Of a DNA stretch of 64,000 bases, positions 37,636 through 46,356 are shown in pieces. Origin of the DNA: Diospyros lotus (Eukaryota > Streptophyta > Magnoliopsida > Ericales > Ebenaceae); contig NW_026267104.1 of assembly GCF_014633365.1 (NCBI RefSeq), positions 1,302,001 to 1,366,000 on the forward strand, read 5' to 3'. A program made the translations under genes and the position numbers. Under the pieces are notes generated by a model, which saw only the letters and a list, made by a program, of their open reading frames with translations, searched no databases and had not been told where the DNA came from. Within the stretch, counting starts at the first letter, position 1, and each line of letters opens with the position of its first letter.

Positions 37636-39011
37636 CCCCCAGTTGGCACATCAAAGAGGATTTCGCTAGAAGATGATGAAATAGTGAAATAGGAGGAAAT
37701 GAGCACTCTACATTGAGGAGAAGAGAAGCAAGATAAAATCAACTTAAATTAGTCTTATCTGTGCATCTGTTCTGCCGTCCTCTCTAAAGAGGATTATGCC
37801 TCCACTCTCAAGGCTTTTGTCCTCGTAATTAGTAATGAGGTATGTGGAGTAAAGGTTGTGTAGAATTTGTGTACAAAGAAATCTGGATTCTAAGGCATCC
37901 GACTTGTGAACGTAGGTAGGGAAGAAACTAAACCATTGAAGCCCATGTTGAAATTGCAGGATGGTTGTTTAAGATTCACCTGATACTTGTTTAAATACAA
38001 GACCTTATATGCGTAGCTTCCTTGAGGAAGAATGCATATTACCCAGTAAAGAATAAGGGGAGGAAGAATTTGATTTTGTTCCAATGGCTTCTAGAATCAG
38101 ACCACCTATATAGAAAGTAATAAAAGGTTTGTAAATAATATTCAGTAATTAAAGGTTTATAAATAATATTCTATATGATATTTTCCATTGTGTCCTGCCC
38201 TGTAGTATGCATAACGTTAACTGGAATGCAACTGCCATCACTGTGACAGTCCATGCTTAGCATGAGTCGGAATCTTCTCCAACAAGATGTGTATTCAAAA
38301 CAAAGTTTATAGTTTCAAGCCTCGATGATATTTGACAGAATGTTGAATATGCCTGGAATTATCATGTAAAGCCTACCGCACATTGTGTCCATGATATTTG
38401 TTTACACACTTGAGCTCCATCTATTGCATTTTTTTTTATGAGAGCAGTGCATAATGGGGATTTAAGCCCTTATGTGCTAAAAGCAGCCAAGAATCCCAAT
38501 TAGACATTCCTCTGGTCAATGTTTCCTTTTAGGAACAAGGTGGAAGTCATCTTTATAATTCTCCAGTTGATCTATTAGTTTATATTGGTTAGTTGAAAGT
38601 TGAACTATTTATGCAAATTAATTGACCTCTTCTGGCAGTTAAATGATGGCCAAACCTTTTCCTGTTCCATTATAGTTCATCAACCACGTTTTTTGTTCTT
38701 GTGGAAAGATGTTCTAGAGAACTGATTCTATATGGACTCTGCAATTGGATGCGCATTGTGATTGGATAGGGAGAAGCCCTTATATTAGTCTTGGTGCAGA
38801 AATGTAGGAAGGGTGGAACTGGCAACGCATGATGATATGTACTAAAGATAATTGGTCATGGACTAATTTTTTCCTGGCTTTCATTTTTGCAGAGAAACGT
38901 TCAAGAAAGAGACAGCGTGCCAGGGTTCCACTATGGTGGCAGTGGGGACGGAAAAGATTGTTGTTTCATGTCTTCTCCCGGAAGCTTCAACTAAATGTTA
39001 AGAGGTTTTGA
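11388..39011 (+). CDS. HDA15: HDA15-like class II histone deacetylase with RanBP2-type zinc finger
   Basis: Seventeen coding exons keep phase through 595 codons: 11388-11627, 11720-11902, 12097-12211, 13290-13366, 18180-18255, 18411-18475, 19498-19553, 19660-19783, 19894-20019, 20269-20319, 31521-31589, 34720-34828, 34906-34985, 35658-35740, 35826-35871, 37407-37575, 38893-39011. Order of parts: acidic Asp run (residues 99-112); RanBP2-type finger WFCVNC...CVHC (W124, C126, C129, C137, C140); deacetylase domain from [11 protein letters not shown] (about 195). Catalytic motifs are RPPGHHAGV (H318, H319), [11 protein letters not shown] (Zn ligands D355, H357), [11 protein letters not shown] (D446) and EGGYNL (Y486). 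The C terminus is basic ([10 protein letters not shown]). In Arabidopsis HDA15 is a nuclear lysine deacetylase that works with PIF-type and other factors to repress light, chlorophyll and growth genes. All catalytic residues are present, so it should be active. Two introns are swollen by transposons (13367-18179 and 20320-31520), yet all splice sites are intact. The family is certain; the precise orthologue is inferred from the finger-deacetylase fusion. Confidence 0.93.
13918..14635. mobile_element. 718-bp hAT-like non-autonomous DNA transposon
   Basis: The element is flanked by a perfect 8-bp duplication GATTTGCC (13910-13917 and 14636-14643), the size typical of hAT elements. Its ends form an imperfect inverted repeat (CATTGTTGTTAGAATC at left; the right end read in reverse starts CATAATTGTTAAATC). 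Inside are many GATTCGA-type direct and inverted motifs, including a duplicated block around cgattcatatagaaat near 13950 and 14043. No transposase frame is visible. It lies in HDA15 intron 5. Confidence 0.7.
14940..16600 (+). mobile_element. Decayed Ty1/copia retrotransposon fragment
   Basis: Frame 14964-15389 encodes the copia reverse-transcriptase start: [19 protein letters not shown], then [19 protein letters not shown], then [13 protein letters not shown]. It jumps in frame from TFRWDNQQ to VYVDDILIT, so a large central piece of the RT domain has been deleted. RNase H traces follow (15560-15690) and resume after a solo LTR at 16120 with [16 protein letters not shown] 3' LTR probably begins TGTTGAGAGAAGTAG at 16347 and runs to about 16560-16600. 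I could not find the 5' LTR. The element lies in HDA15 intron 5 and has stops and frameshifts. Confidence 0.8.
15691..16119 (-). mobile_element. Solo LTR inserted in the copia RNase H region
   Basis: A 429-bp unit starts TGTCAGGAAC and ends GGTCATGACA, flanked by a perfect 5-bp duplication ATATA (15686-15690 and 16120-16124). Removing it rejoins the copia frame from GEVEIRY to QIADILTKG. On the minus strand it reads as an LTR with a TATA-like box (rc of ctgtatatataag, near 15930) followed by a pyrimidine-rich tract, giving the likely orientation. Confidence 0.8.
17165..17330 (-). mobile_element. SINE (Au-like, tRNA-derived)
   Basis: On the minus strand this reads as a plant Au-type SINE. It has a B-box-like ggtcatgggttcaagttttg block, then gaaatagaccagcctctt and gcaaaaccaagg-like blocks, then a GGGGATGCCC end. 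Five more copies of the same pattern lie elsewhere in the window. Confidence 0.6.
20530..22062 (+). mobile_element. L1-type LINE, 5' part, split by a gypsy element
   Basis: Degraded reverse-transcriptase coding can be read: [12 protein letters not shown] near 20590-20625, then [18 protein letters not shown] and [12 protein letters not shown] near 21590-21690. It ends VGDGARVN at 22062, exactly where the gypsy element begins. After the gypsy element the frame resumes as FWLDNWCG. Many stops and frameshifts make it dead. It sits in HDA15 intron 11. Confidence 0.72.
20935..21285 (+). mobile_element. RTE-type LINE 3' fragment inside the L1 remnant
   Basis: The block agaaacgagattatatgtta, then gacacctattgaatataagatgc, then taattaagatggtttgaatct corresponds to the C-terminal RTE frame (RNE...APIE.KM..RWFGHV-like). 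It is interrupted by stops. It lies between two parts of the L1 reverse transcriptase, so it probably inserted there later. Confidence 0.5.
22063..22332 (+). repeat. 5' LTR of the gypsy element
   Basis: This is a 270-bp LTR with a TATA-like ctataaatagg and a CT-rich leader. It matches 30392-30680 along its length with scattered substitutions, so the insertion is not recent. Confidence 0.85.
23350..23864 (+). pseudogene. Gypsy gag zinc knuckle and protease relic
   Basis: Frame 23350-23607 encodes a gag C terminus with [13 protein letters not shown], where the fourth zinc ligand is replaced. After a stop, frame 23637-23864 carries the aspartic-protease motif [19 protein letters not shown]; the usual D-S/T-G triad is kept as DSG. 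The two frames would be continuous in an intact polyprotein. Confidence 0.75.
24074..24491 (+). mobile_element. TRIM (terminal-repeat retrotransposon in miniature)
   Basis: Two 137-bp direct repeats (24074-24210 and 24355-24491) start TGTTA and end TTGTAACA. They enclose only 144 bp. Immediately after the left repeat lies a Met-tRNA primer site TGGTATCAAAGC (from 24212). A perfect 5-bp target duplication CTCAG flanks the element (24069-24073 and 24492-24496). It has no coding capacity. It sits between the protease and RT relics of the gypsy element. Confidence 0.9.
25343..25792 (+). mobile_element. Solo LTR inside the gypsy RT/RNase H region
   Basis: A 450-bp unit begins TGTCACAAGC and ends GCAGTGACA, with flanks aacag (25338-25342) and aatag (25793-25797) as a near-perfect target duplication. 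It contains a TATA-like gtatatactctcc followed by a CT-rich tract. Its removal rejoins the gypsy frame between GHIISGQD and ELRGFLGL. Confidence 0.75.
26395..27200 (+). pseudogene. Gypsy integrase relic
   Basis: This carries the HHCC-side motif [17 protein letters not shown], then the core start [20 protein letters not shown] with [10 protein letters not shown], then [13 protein letters not shown]. The core is then cut short and jumps to the C-terminal part [16 protein letters not shown] and [18 protein letters not shown]. Deletions and frameshifts have inactivated it. Confidence 0.75.
27262..30146 (-). mobile_element. Non-autonomous LTR element with one unrecognised protein gene (copy A)
   Basis: Terminal repeats lie at 27262-27612 and 29798-30146, about 350 bp each. 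Flanks tagta and cagta look like a 5-bp target duplication with one change. On the minus strand the primer site ATTGGTATCAGAGCA directly follows the LTR (29783-29797 on plus), fixing the orientation. The inside holds a long non-coding leader and one frame (27618-28388); no pol domain is visible. It is inserted near the chromodomain end of the gypsy element. A second family member lies at 56793-60257. Confidence 0.82.
27618..28388 (-). CDS. Unrecognised protein of non-autonomous LTR element A
   Basis: This 256-codon frame fills the 3' half of element A and ends 5 bases before its LTR. It contains [20 protein letters not shown], then [20 protein letters not shown], then [13 protein letters not shown] and [17 protein letters not shown], and a Glu/Asn/Lys-rich tail. 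I see no zinc knuckle, protease or polymerase motif. Closely similar segments occur in element B (YWPLACSAREIS; KEFDRMLHEQLQEFVIILTK; YHYSILAKFFDNY), so the protein is a family feature, not a chance frame. By position it replaces gag; function unknown. Confidence 0.6.
   Translation of the reverse strand: MWGFRMDNTSISWPVACPIREISAMTSKACMRPWEPNLQQKDVACSAGDRHQGKFGQKPYAWEKKLEMGISQLDKGTRSVVHESSKEFGQMKREKLQEFAMILSKEYHYSFPAEYFEDYHGSFNKEDFLNIEQLKKEYNYKFLAEFFDKPRRNVADDHSENSNQKRMNSDNHSARVNPNKLTEEDVADVEEKNVESELHKNSDERDENVAKLLIGADGLIVGEPQYNDRNYSIEPSKLSYHDSVGPPSLSCRGIKD
30392..30680 (+). repeat. 3' LTR of the gypsy element
   Basis: This 289-bp LTR is longer than the 5' copy, largely because of an expanded CTGTCT repeat near 30603-30620. 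It ends AGGAACCTGACA. Confidence 0.85.
30681..31260 (+). mobile_element. L1-type LINE, 3' part
   Basis: The L1 frame resumes right after the gypsy element with FWLDNWCG and later shows a degraded C-terminal block ([18 protein letters not shown]) near 31018-31070. It fades into a T-rich 3' end at about 31260, 260 bases before HDA15 exon 11 of the coding set. Confidence 0.6.
31985..32155 (-). mobile_element. SINE (Au-like)
   Basis: On minus this shows the SINE order: ggtaacactaataaggttgc, then aaggtcatgggttcaaagtt, then a GGGGCGGGAG-like block and a short tail. It lies in HDA15 intron 12 of the gene. Confidence 0.55.
32935..33075 (-). mobile_element. SINE (Au-like)
   Basis: On minus it reads ccttggtagcaaaggtaagc, then aaaggtcacaggtttgagtt, then a gtgcactaggtac end. 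It has the same layout as the other SINE copies in this intron. Confidence 0.5.
33351..33376. repeat. (CT)n microsatellite
   Basis: Uninterrupted CT dinucleotides in an HDA15 intron. Confidence 0.9.
34341..34485 (+). mobile_element. SINE (Au-like)
   Basis: It reads gagccttggtagcaacaata, then aaaggtcatgaattcaagtt, then a gtgcacagggaacaccctt end. This is plus-strand orientation, 235 bp before the next HDA15 exon. Confidence 0.6.
36501..36525. repeat. C12-A13 homopolymer junction
   Basis: Twelve C are followed directly by thirteen A in an HDA15 intron. Read on the minus strand this is T13-G12. Confidence 0.9.
36890..37060 (+). mobile_element. SINE (Au-like)
   Basis: This is the clearest SINE copy: gagagccttagtagctatgg, then gcatgcgtttgaactgtgga, then aacaacctctttgcaaaaaa, then ttggggatgcccttctttat. 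The layout is that of tRNA-derived Au SINEs of flowering plants. Confidence 0.7.
37606..37631. repeat. C26 homopolymer in HDA15 intron 16
   Basis: A run of 26 C begins 30 bases after the exon 37407-37575, close to the splice donor (gtaagt at 37576). Confidence 0.9.
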
Positions 39012-39895
39012 ATACTTATTGTACATAACATGCATAACATGATGCATTTCCTTTTTGTAATTTGGTGTGTTTTCATGTATTCTCAGTATGCTTCAAGGAG
39101 CCTTTTTCCTAATTGATATGGGAATCAGGAGATCTCTCATTGTTATTTTTGTTTCTGCTTTGGTATGGAAATGCAATCTCTGGCACCAAAAGATATGCAT
39201 AACAGAATCTCTCTCTCTCTCTCTCATTTTTTGAATATAGGACCGTAGAGACCTTCTGAATTCACCTTTTTGAAGCCAATTGTTGCAAGCTTCTTAAGAC
39301 ATTAAAACACATCAAGATATTAATGTAATTGAACAGGTCAGTTTGTAGTATTCTGCAGCTTGATGCTGGTGAAATGAGGAGACACAAGAGGATGCAATTT
39401 CAGCAGCTCTGAATCTGGGTTTGCTGTGGTAAACGTCCTTTATGTTAGTGGGATGGTGACCCAGTTCTTAATTGAATGGGTCCAGAAGATGTGGATTGAG
39501 ATATTGTGGAAGGTAGATTCCAGTGGGGTACCTAGCTGAATGACATTGCTTCGCCCATGGGGCTTGCACATGCTTGCGGTGCCAGGAAAGAGAAATTGCT
39601 GAATTCTTAGGGCACTTTTGGTCATGAAACTAGTTGATTACCCTGCTGGATCCCAGTCAATTGATGATTTGGTGACTGGTAATAGAGAATTCTAGGTACA
39701 TTCTAGATCTTGCTTCTATGTCCTTATTTCCCTAGTCTTGAAATGGGTCTTTGATAAGTGCCTGGTAGCAGTATATTTGGATGATGGATTCCAGTGACAA
39801 ATCAGATCGGTAAGATAGAGATGGAATGAAGGATTATGTTACTGCACTATACAGATGAGCCTTCCCCAAGAGAGATGGGAGGGTTGGATCCATTG
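39012..39895. other. 3' intergenic space between convergent HDA15-like and MYB genes
   Basis: This 884-bp stretch holds the 3' UTRs of the two convergent genes. A CT microsatellite lies near 39210-39226. No further gene, RNA or transposon was recognised. Confidence 0.6.
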
Positions 39896-40928
39896 TTATT
39901 GGTGCATTGTTGGAGGTGCCATTGGATATGCTACTGGGACTACATATGGTGGATGGTGTCCATGAGGAAGCATAACCGGAGTCCCAACAGCTGATGCCAT
40001 GTGAGCAGGAGCAGCAGCTACTGGGTGCCCTACCGGTGCTCCGTACACACCTAGACCGGTCATGTTTGGTGGAGTCCTATGCTTCATCGGTGGCCCGATA
40101 GCTGCTGCATTTGCTGGGTTTCCAGGATTAGTCTGCTGGCCGGTGATGGGTGGTTGGGCCGAAACATCCCCGCTGTTGACACTGGTAATGTCATGGATGC
40201 TGGATCTCCTCCGGTCTCTGTTCATCGAGTTCAGTCGAATGAAGTATTTCTGGGCATGGCTTGCCACTTGTGTTGGAGTCCTCGATATCACAAAGTTCCT
40301 TGAAATGCTCCTCCAGTCTCCTTTCCCAAACTTGTCCAGACCAAGCAGAAATAGCCTGAAATCACAAGGAGCCACAGGTAAGTCTGTTAAAACATCAAGA
40401 TTTTGATTGCATTTTAGGAGTATATGAACCACTTGTATAGGAATGTACTGGAAGTCGTAAGTTAAAAGGTTTAACTGACTAGAATTGAGTAGTGATATGT
40501 GTTTCTTGAATTTACCTGTGCTCTTCTTCTGTCCATGGAATTCCTTTTCGTCTTTCTTGCTCCGACCTGGATCCTCCCTTGCCTCCATGCCCGGTTGAGT
40601 CATGGGCAAGCCCTGAAAACCCGTTGCCGTAGTTGCAGTTTGATTTCTTCTCCGAGGCCGTGAGCCCAGAAAAACCATGGGGGTCCTTGGTTGATGATGG
40701 TGAAGCCTCCTCAACTAGGTAGTTTGGAAGTGGCACTTGCCCGGCTTCGATCGCGGTAACATCGTCAACCAGAGCCTGGTAGTGTAGCTTCAACTCTTCA
40801 ATGGTTTTGGTGGGAACCATTGAAGCAATCTTGTCCCACTGGTCTTTGGAGTCCTCAGCCCAGTGTATTGCGATGGCATTCTCGAAAGCTTTCTCTTCTT
40901 CTCTGCTCCACACTGCCGAAGCTGACAT
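39896..40928 (-). CDS. Two-repeat MYB transcription factor, SRM1/DIVARICATA-like (SHAQKYF type)
   Basis: Two exons, 40928-40516 and 40355-39896 on minus, give 290 aa; phase and GT-AG sites agree (CACAG|gtaaat, gatttcag|GCTAT). The first SANT/MYB repeat covers residues 5-62 ([18 protein letters not shown], with W7, W23, W31). The second covers 127-180 ([21 protein letters not shown]152) and ends with the plant signature SHAQKYF (170-176). An [10 protein letters not shown] block follows, and the tail is Pro/Gly/Ala/His-rich. Such factors bind I-box/TATCCA-like elements; relatives include SRM1, MYBS1/2 and DIVARICATA, with roles in salt, sugar and floral-asymmetry control. Intron position, right after the EEHR of repeat 2, matches the family. 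The ATG follows directly on [11 protein letters not shown], as in homologues. Confidence 0.93.
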
Positions 40929-43370
40929 GCTGCTTGTGCTTGGCTCTGTTGAGTTGAATTCGATGGCTTGTGTATGAAAGAAAGAGGTGGATTTGGGGTT
41001 GTGGAATTGTGGGTTATAGGAGGAGAGAGAGACGTGTGCGCAGGATAAGAGGGGGGGGAGAAGGGGAAAGGGGAGTGTAGGATAAGGATGGTATGGAAAG
41101 TATTAATGGAAGAGGACCACCTTGAGGTTGAAGGGATGGGCTGATTTGTCTCCTTCATGGAAAATCACGCACCCATTATATTCTTTACTCTTTTAACCCC
41201 CATCACGTCACCTCTCTTCCCTCCCCCACCCTAGCTGGAGTTGAAACAATACATACAACTGGGCCTTTACATATTGGGAGTCATGGTTGGTTCGTGGCAT
41301 TGAAGCAATGCTCTCATTGTGCGTAACCTTTGCCCCCCCATCTCTTCCCCCCTCCTGTCGCGTCACTGCTTTCATCATGTTTATTTTCACCTTTCTCCCA
41401 TGCAACTACCCTTACCCCGTGTTGCCGTTGAGCTTTCCTCCACCACCACACTGTCACGGGCCAAATGGATTGCCCTCGTGGCATGATACTACTTAAAATT
41501 CAAATTTATTTATTTATTTGTGGGTTTGAGATATACTCAGGTTTTTACAGCCCCCCCCCCCCGGCGGTAAATTGAATCCAATGTCTCTCTCTCTCTCTCT
41601 CTCCCCCCGCTGCTGTTACCCGAATGGTCTTTTGGTTTTGGTGTTGGGTTGGGGCAGCCGCAATGATTGAGTGAGAGAAAGGAGGGGGGCACTCGGCAGA
41701 AAATTTCTGGTAATTCTAATGTGCCCGCCCGCATATTTCCACTAGCACTCTCACTTTAGAATTGCATGTAAGTCACGCTTTATTATCAGAAAAGGACAAG
41801 TGGGCCCCACTTTCGTATGTTTAGGTCAACACATGGGGCCTTTAGCCATAAATTTCCCACTTAAAAGCGTATTTAAGAGGGGAGGGGAGGGGAAGGGGTG
41901 AATTGAATGAATCTTGAGGTACCCAAAGAGGCAATCTATGCTTAAGTAGCCATCTCGCATTCCTGCTCTCATTGTATCACACTTCATTTACATACTGCAC
42001 CCTCAAAGAATGAGTACCCTTTCAATATCCTAAAAAGTTCCCATTGGGCGGCTCATTGCACTCTCTTTAGATGATGGGAGTAGAAATAAGTAAAATGAAA
42101 AATAAAAATAAAAGCATATATGTTTATGTTGGATGGCTGTTTTCTTGGTGTTGGGCAACGCGCCGCAGAAGCGCGTTATGGGAAAGCCGTTTTGTTGTTA
42201 AGGGCTAGCCTTCTATGTGTCTGTGAACTGTAAGACGTGGCCATCTCTCCATTTCAGGTTTTGAGGTTGAAATGCACCACACAACATCTTCTTCTCTCTC
42301 TTTTCTTTTTTTTTGTCTTCTTATCAGTTGCTTGATGCAATGGAATGGATACTCTTCTTCTTCCTCACCTCGTCCTCCTCCAATCATACATTTATAAATA
42401 ATATATATATATATCCCATGATACACGAGTTTATATTATGTGTGTTTAACAACTAAGTACATATATTTACACATACATAACAAAAATGTCACATGTGAAC
42501 TCTTATTTACAGTTTGTTCTGAACCCAAATAGATAAATGAAAAAGATTGTAAATTTTTTAAGTAACCCCATATATAACTGGATTAAAGCTTGATATTATT
42601 ATTAGTTTTATAGACACATAGCAAAGATGTCATACCCCTTGAGATTTGAGAGTGTTGATATAGTAATAGTCTATCTACGGCATCACAAATATATTTAGAG
42701 TGCAAAAACGAGCTCTACCTGGTGGATAGGGAAAGGTTTGAGGTTCGATCGATGTGATTTATGGTTAAGAGCGTATTATGTAATTTTAGATTTCTTTGAT
42801 AGAGTTCTTAAGTTTTGTTGATTTGTTCAATTATCAAATAAAAAAAAAAATCTTATAATTTTGATGGCGCAGGGGGACGGGGAAGGCAAGGAAAATGGAA
42901 CAAAATGGTAATTGTGAAAATAATTTTTTTGGTTTTTACATTTTTGAATTTTTTTTTTTTTAAATTCTTAGAATCAAAACAAACAATTAAACACAAGTTT
43001 GGATGTACCTTCAAGTTTAAGTTTAATGACATACACAAAATGAAAATCATTAGACTTGTTTAAATTATATTCATCGAGACTTATAGTAACTTTGGCTTTG
43101 GCCATGCAAGTTCATCCTTTGCTTTAATATCTGGGTATGATTGCTAGAAATAACATCTTCTGCCTAACAACTTCATTTTGTTTTTTTATATATATATTTT
43201 TTCTTTTTTGTACGACTGCACATCTAGTTTGGTAGAAGAAACTGCAAAACAAGCTTATACTATTAAATAAGGCCCCCCCACCCAAAAAAAAAAAAAAAAA
43301 TGGTTTAGCACTCTCTTTAATTTCCCAAGCAATCTAGGAAGCATTTCATTTTTCTAAACTTATTGTGGGT
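40929..43370. other. Intergenic region upstream of the MYB gene
   Basis: The first 250 bases (plus side) are the CT-rich 5' UTR and promoter of the minus-strand MYB gene. The rest has C12 at 41551-41562, a CT microsatellite near 41584-41602, a (TA)n tract near 42401-42414 and A/T-rich DNA. No credible gene was found. Confidence 0.55.
43273..43300. repeat. C-run followed by A17
   Basis: CCCCCCC-A-CCC is followed by seventeen A. It has the same C-to-A polarity as 36501-36525. Confidence 0.85.
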
Positions 43371-43371
43371 G

Positions 43372-43475
43372 GTGAACTTTTAGTAGCAACAACAAGGTTG
43401 CTCTTTGTTCACTAAAAGACCATCACTTGGAGTTGTGAAAACAGGTCTTTCAGTTCTGCATTCATGTGGAATAAC
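43372..43475 (+). mobile_element. SINE fragment (Au-like)
   Basis: It reads ggtgaacttttagtagcaac, then aaggttgctctttgttcact, then accatcacttggagttgtga. This matches the 5' half of the other SINE copies; the 3' half has been lost or has diverged. Confidence 0.5.
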
Positions 43476-45084
43476 CTAATGTTCCTAACCATAGAAACAA
43501 CCCCAGTAAATAAGTTTTCCCGGTCAAAATATGTATGTTTCCATGTCATTTTCAACAGTGAGTGAGCCAACAAAACAACATGACAAGAAAATTAAATATG
43601 AAATGACACCTGTCACATTAGAAGTTGAATTTGCTGGACATCTTGGCACCTCTTTGTACATTTTAACGCCTACGGTAAAAGTATGTGAACCACTGAATAC
43701 GGAAATTGATAGATGAAATTAAACAAAAATATCATTTTCTTTGAAAGCTTCATGCCTCCTTGATATTGCAACAAGTCAACATTCTGATGCGGCAGCAAAG
43801 ATCAAGACCCAGGATTTGAGCTCTACAAGATTCCATCCTGTCTCCTTCATTGATTTTTCCCTGGAGGTTTAACACTAGGGGATATGGATCACACTGATTG
43901 TGGTCCATCTTACAACTAGAATAATTTCCTTTCCTTCTCAAGAGAAATGGAATAGTGAAAAAGCATAAAGAACCGGAATCCTCAATAACTAAGATGACCA
44001 ACTGCCAAACCATCATAGCATTGGTTTTGCCACAGACCTTGTGATCTACTCAAGTTCCAATTAATCCATAATAGGAGTTAAGTTTCTTTGCTTTTAACTG
44101 TGGCTTAGTCCTTGGCGCATCTTAGCAGGCAAGTTAATTGCGATAGTAGATGATAGGAAACTAGTTGCAAGAGTATAAACTATTTTCAAATTCTTCTTGA
44201 CCGTTTTAATCATTCCTAAAAGGTACCAAACTACAGAAACCAGCAGCAAGTAAATTGACAGATGTAGACAAAAATGGAAGTATCTTCTGAAATATGAGAT
44301 GCATAATCCTAATCAACTTATTCAAATATCAGCTAGGTGCCTTTCAATACTTTAACAAAGGGAATTAGTAACAAAATGCATACCATGTGGCTTCATAGGT
44401 CAAGTATCAACTAAGCAAAATCAAAGTTGAGCTCCTGGTGCCTTAATCTGCTATACGTCCACAACTAAAATGCCACTGGAGACATAAAACACGTGATTCC
44501 ATGCTCAAGTAATTTAATATAAAAAAACGACGATTTTTTGCAAGTTAATTAACAGCAAATTGAGATGCAACAGAACTAGTGGGAGGGGTAGTCATGCAAC
44601 AGAATGTTAGTTTACAGCTCTTGGTATTAAGAAACGTGAACCTTCAATCTCACAAAGACGAGGACATAAACAATAGTCCAAGAGTTCTGGATTATCATCT
44701 TTTCCAGGTTGTTTCTCAAATAATCAGAGGTTAGAATGTAAAAAGAAGTGTGTGTGTGTGTGTGTGTTTTTTTTTTTTACCTCAATGAGCCTGCGGAAAG
44801 TGCAGCTCCAATCACATTGTAGTTCTTACAGCATTTTGATTCCTGGTGAAATATGTATCCATGATATATTCCAGTGCGCAAAATGGTATCAGGAGAGGAA
44901 AAGAGTACAGCTGAGAGACTGACCTAGAAAGAGAATTGTGCCTGAAAAATCATTAACTTCTCCCAACTTGATGACAGGATGAGACTGAAATTGTTGCAAA
45001 ACTATTGTGCCTTTCATGCCCTCCAGGAGAATAAGAAAAATCCTCCTTTTATCAAAATCCACCTGATTACTTCCATTTTGGGTA
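43476..45084. other. Stretch without a recognised gene
   Basis: Frames here are short and lack family motifs. A (TG)n tract followed by a T run lies at 44749-44778. The stretch may include 3' parts or introns of the weak minus-strand coding traces further right. Confidence 0.4.
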
Positions 45085-45262
45085 TCAACTGTGTGAAGTG
45101 GAAGAAATAGTTTCAACATGTACAAGCGGATGATCAGGAGGTCTTGTCCTTCCAAAAAGGGCTGCTCTCTGAGGATTCAGAAGTAGACCCTGCTGCATAT
45201 CCTTTGGAAGAACACTGACAGTACCTCCAGGTCCCCCTTCAGTTTCTGCTGAGCTGATACAG
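45085..45262 (-). other. Possible coding exon, unrecognised
   Basis: One minus-strand frame between stops reads SAETEGGPGGTVSVLPKDMQ, then QGLLLNPQRAALFGRTRPPD. The composition is protein-like and it begins after a plausible acceptor (ctgtatcag). I do not recognise the family and see no clear donor, so it may be a gene fragment or chance. Confidence 0.25.
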
Positions 45263-45803
45263 AGTCTGCATTAGCCTCGCCAGACTGTTGCATCAGAAGA
45301 TTGTATTAAGTGAAGACTGCTGAGCTGATACCATGTAAGTTGTTGGCTTACATGGTATATAAAATCCAAAATGAGTTTCATCAAAAGAAAAGACACGATG
45401 GACATAATTTCTGCATAGAAATAAACATAAAAAAAGGGGCAAAAAATGAAGCTAAAAGGTTTGTATGTTGATAGGTACATTTAAACATTTTCAATATGTT
45501 CTCTGTGAAGCTCTAGTCAGAACCCTTGAGGATTATAGAACCATTAGGTATGGGCTTTCTTGTTGGATAGCCACTTCCAAGGTGTTTGTGCGTGCAGAGT
45601 GAGTTGAGTTGGGGGAGTCTGGATTTATAATGTACCAATTTTCTGGGTATCTTCTAGTAGTTTTGTATGCTTCCCAGACCTACATAATATCGGCAGAACT
45701 TCAGTTAATTTGCTAGGATCATTTCCATAGCAAACATAACTAACAAAATTGGAGTCAAACTGATAGTTTACTTACTTCTGAATGATTTATCTTCTCCCCT
45801 TAA

Positions 45804-46356
45804 CTAACTTAAGATGAAAGACCAACGGTTCCAGATTTTTGGTTGAGAAGATGTGCTTGTTTTTGTTTTTACATTCGGTGTGTGCATCAATCCTACATGC
45901 ACAATGTGAGGCCAGGCTATGGGCCGGAGGCAAGTTAACTTCCATTGTAGCATCCTCAATGGGAAGCCCCAATGCTTTCCAGGCCACATTGACACATAAG
46001 CAGCAATATCCTCAAGAGCTTTCTTTCCAAAGTCAAAGTACAAAGGACCAATGATGTTCGACAATGGTTTGAACACAAAACCATACAAATATGTAAACGC
46101 ATTACTACTAACACCACTAGTACTGGTACTCAATTTATTCAACAGATTCTCATCAACTGACCTTGCAATCGGAAGAAGAGGATGGAAAAGTAGACCGATT
46201 GCCGTGCTGGGAAACGGAGCCTGGAAAGGAACCGAAGGCGATTTCGAGCTCCTTCTCTTACCCAGATGGGAAACACTCTTCAACGTAACGACGATGCTAG
46301 CCTGGCTTGAGGAAGTGGATGCGACTAATCTTAATAGGGATCCAATAGTCCCCTAA
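45804..46356 (-). other. Possible unrecognised gene fragment on minus strand
   Basis: An unbroken minus-strand frame of about 184 codons spans this stretch. The right-hand part is Ser/Thr/Arg-rich (SHLGKRRSSKSPSVPFQ), like an organelle transit peptide. The middle (FVFKPLSNIIGPLYFDFGKK) is more hydrophobic. There is no in-frame ATG near its start, but a possible acceptor (cttttag) sits at its right edge. The opposite strand is also open for 101 codons (46051-46356), so the coding strand is uncertain. No homologous family is recognised; it may be a pseudogene or an exon of a gene that also covers 45085-45262. Confidence 0.3.

Noticed and set aside
40062..40406. 114-codon plus-strand frame with hydrophobic segments
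   Set aside because: It is antisense to exon 2 of the MYB gene, whose SHAQKYF domain fixes the true strand.
42853..43050. Lys/Phe-rich minus-strand frame
   Set aside because: It arises from T-runs and A-runs; composition alone explains it.
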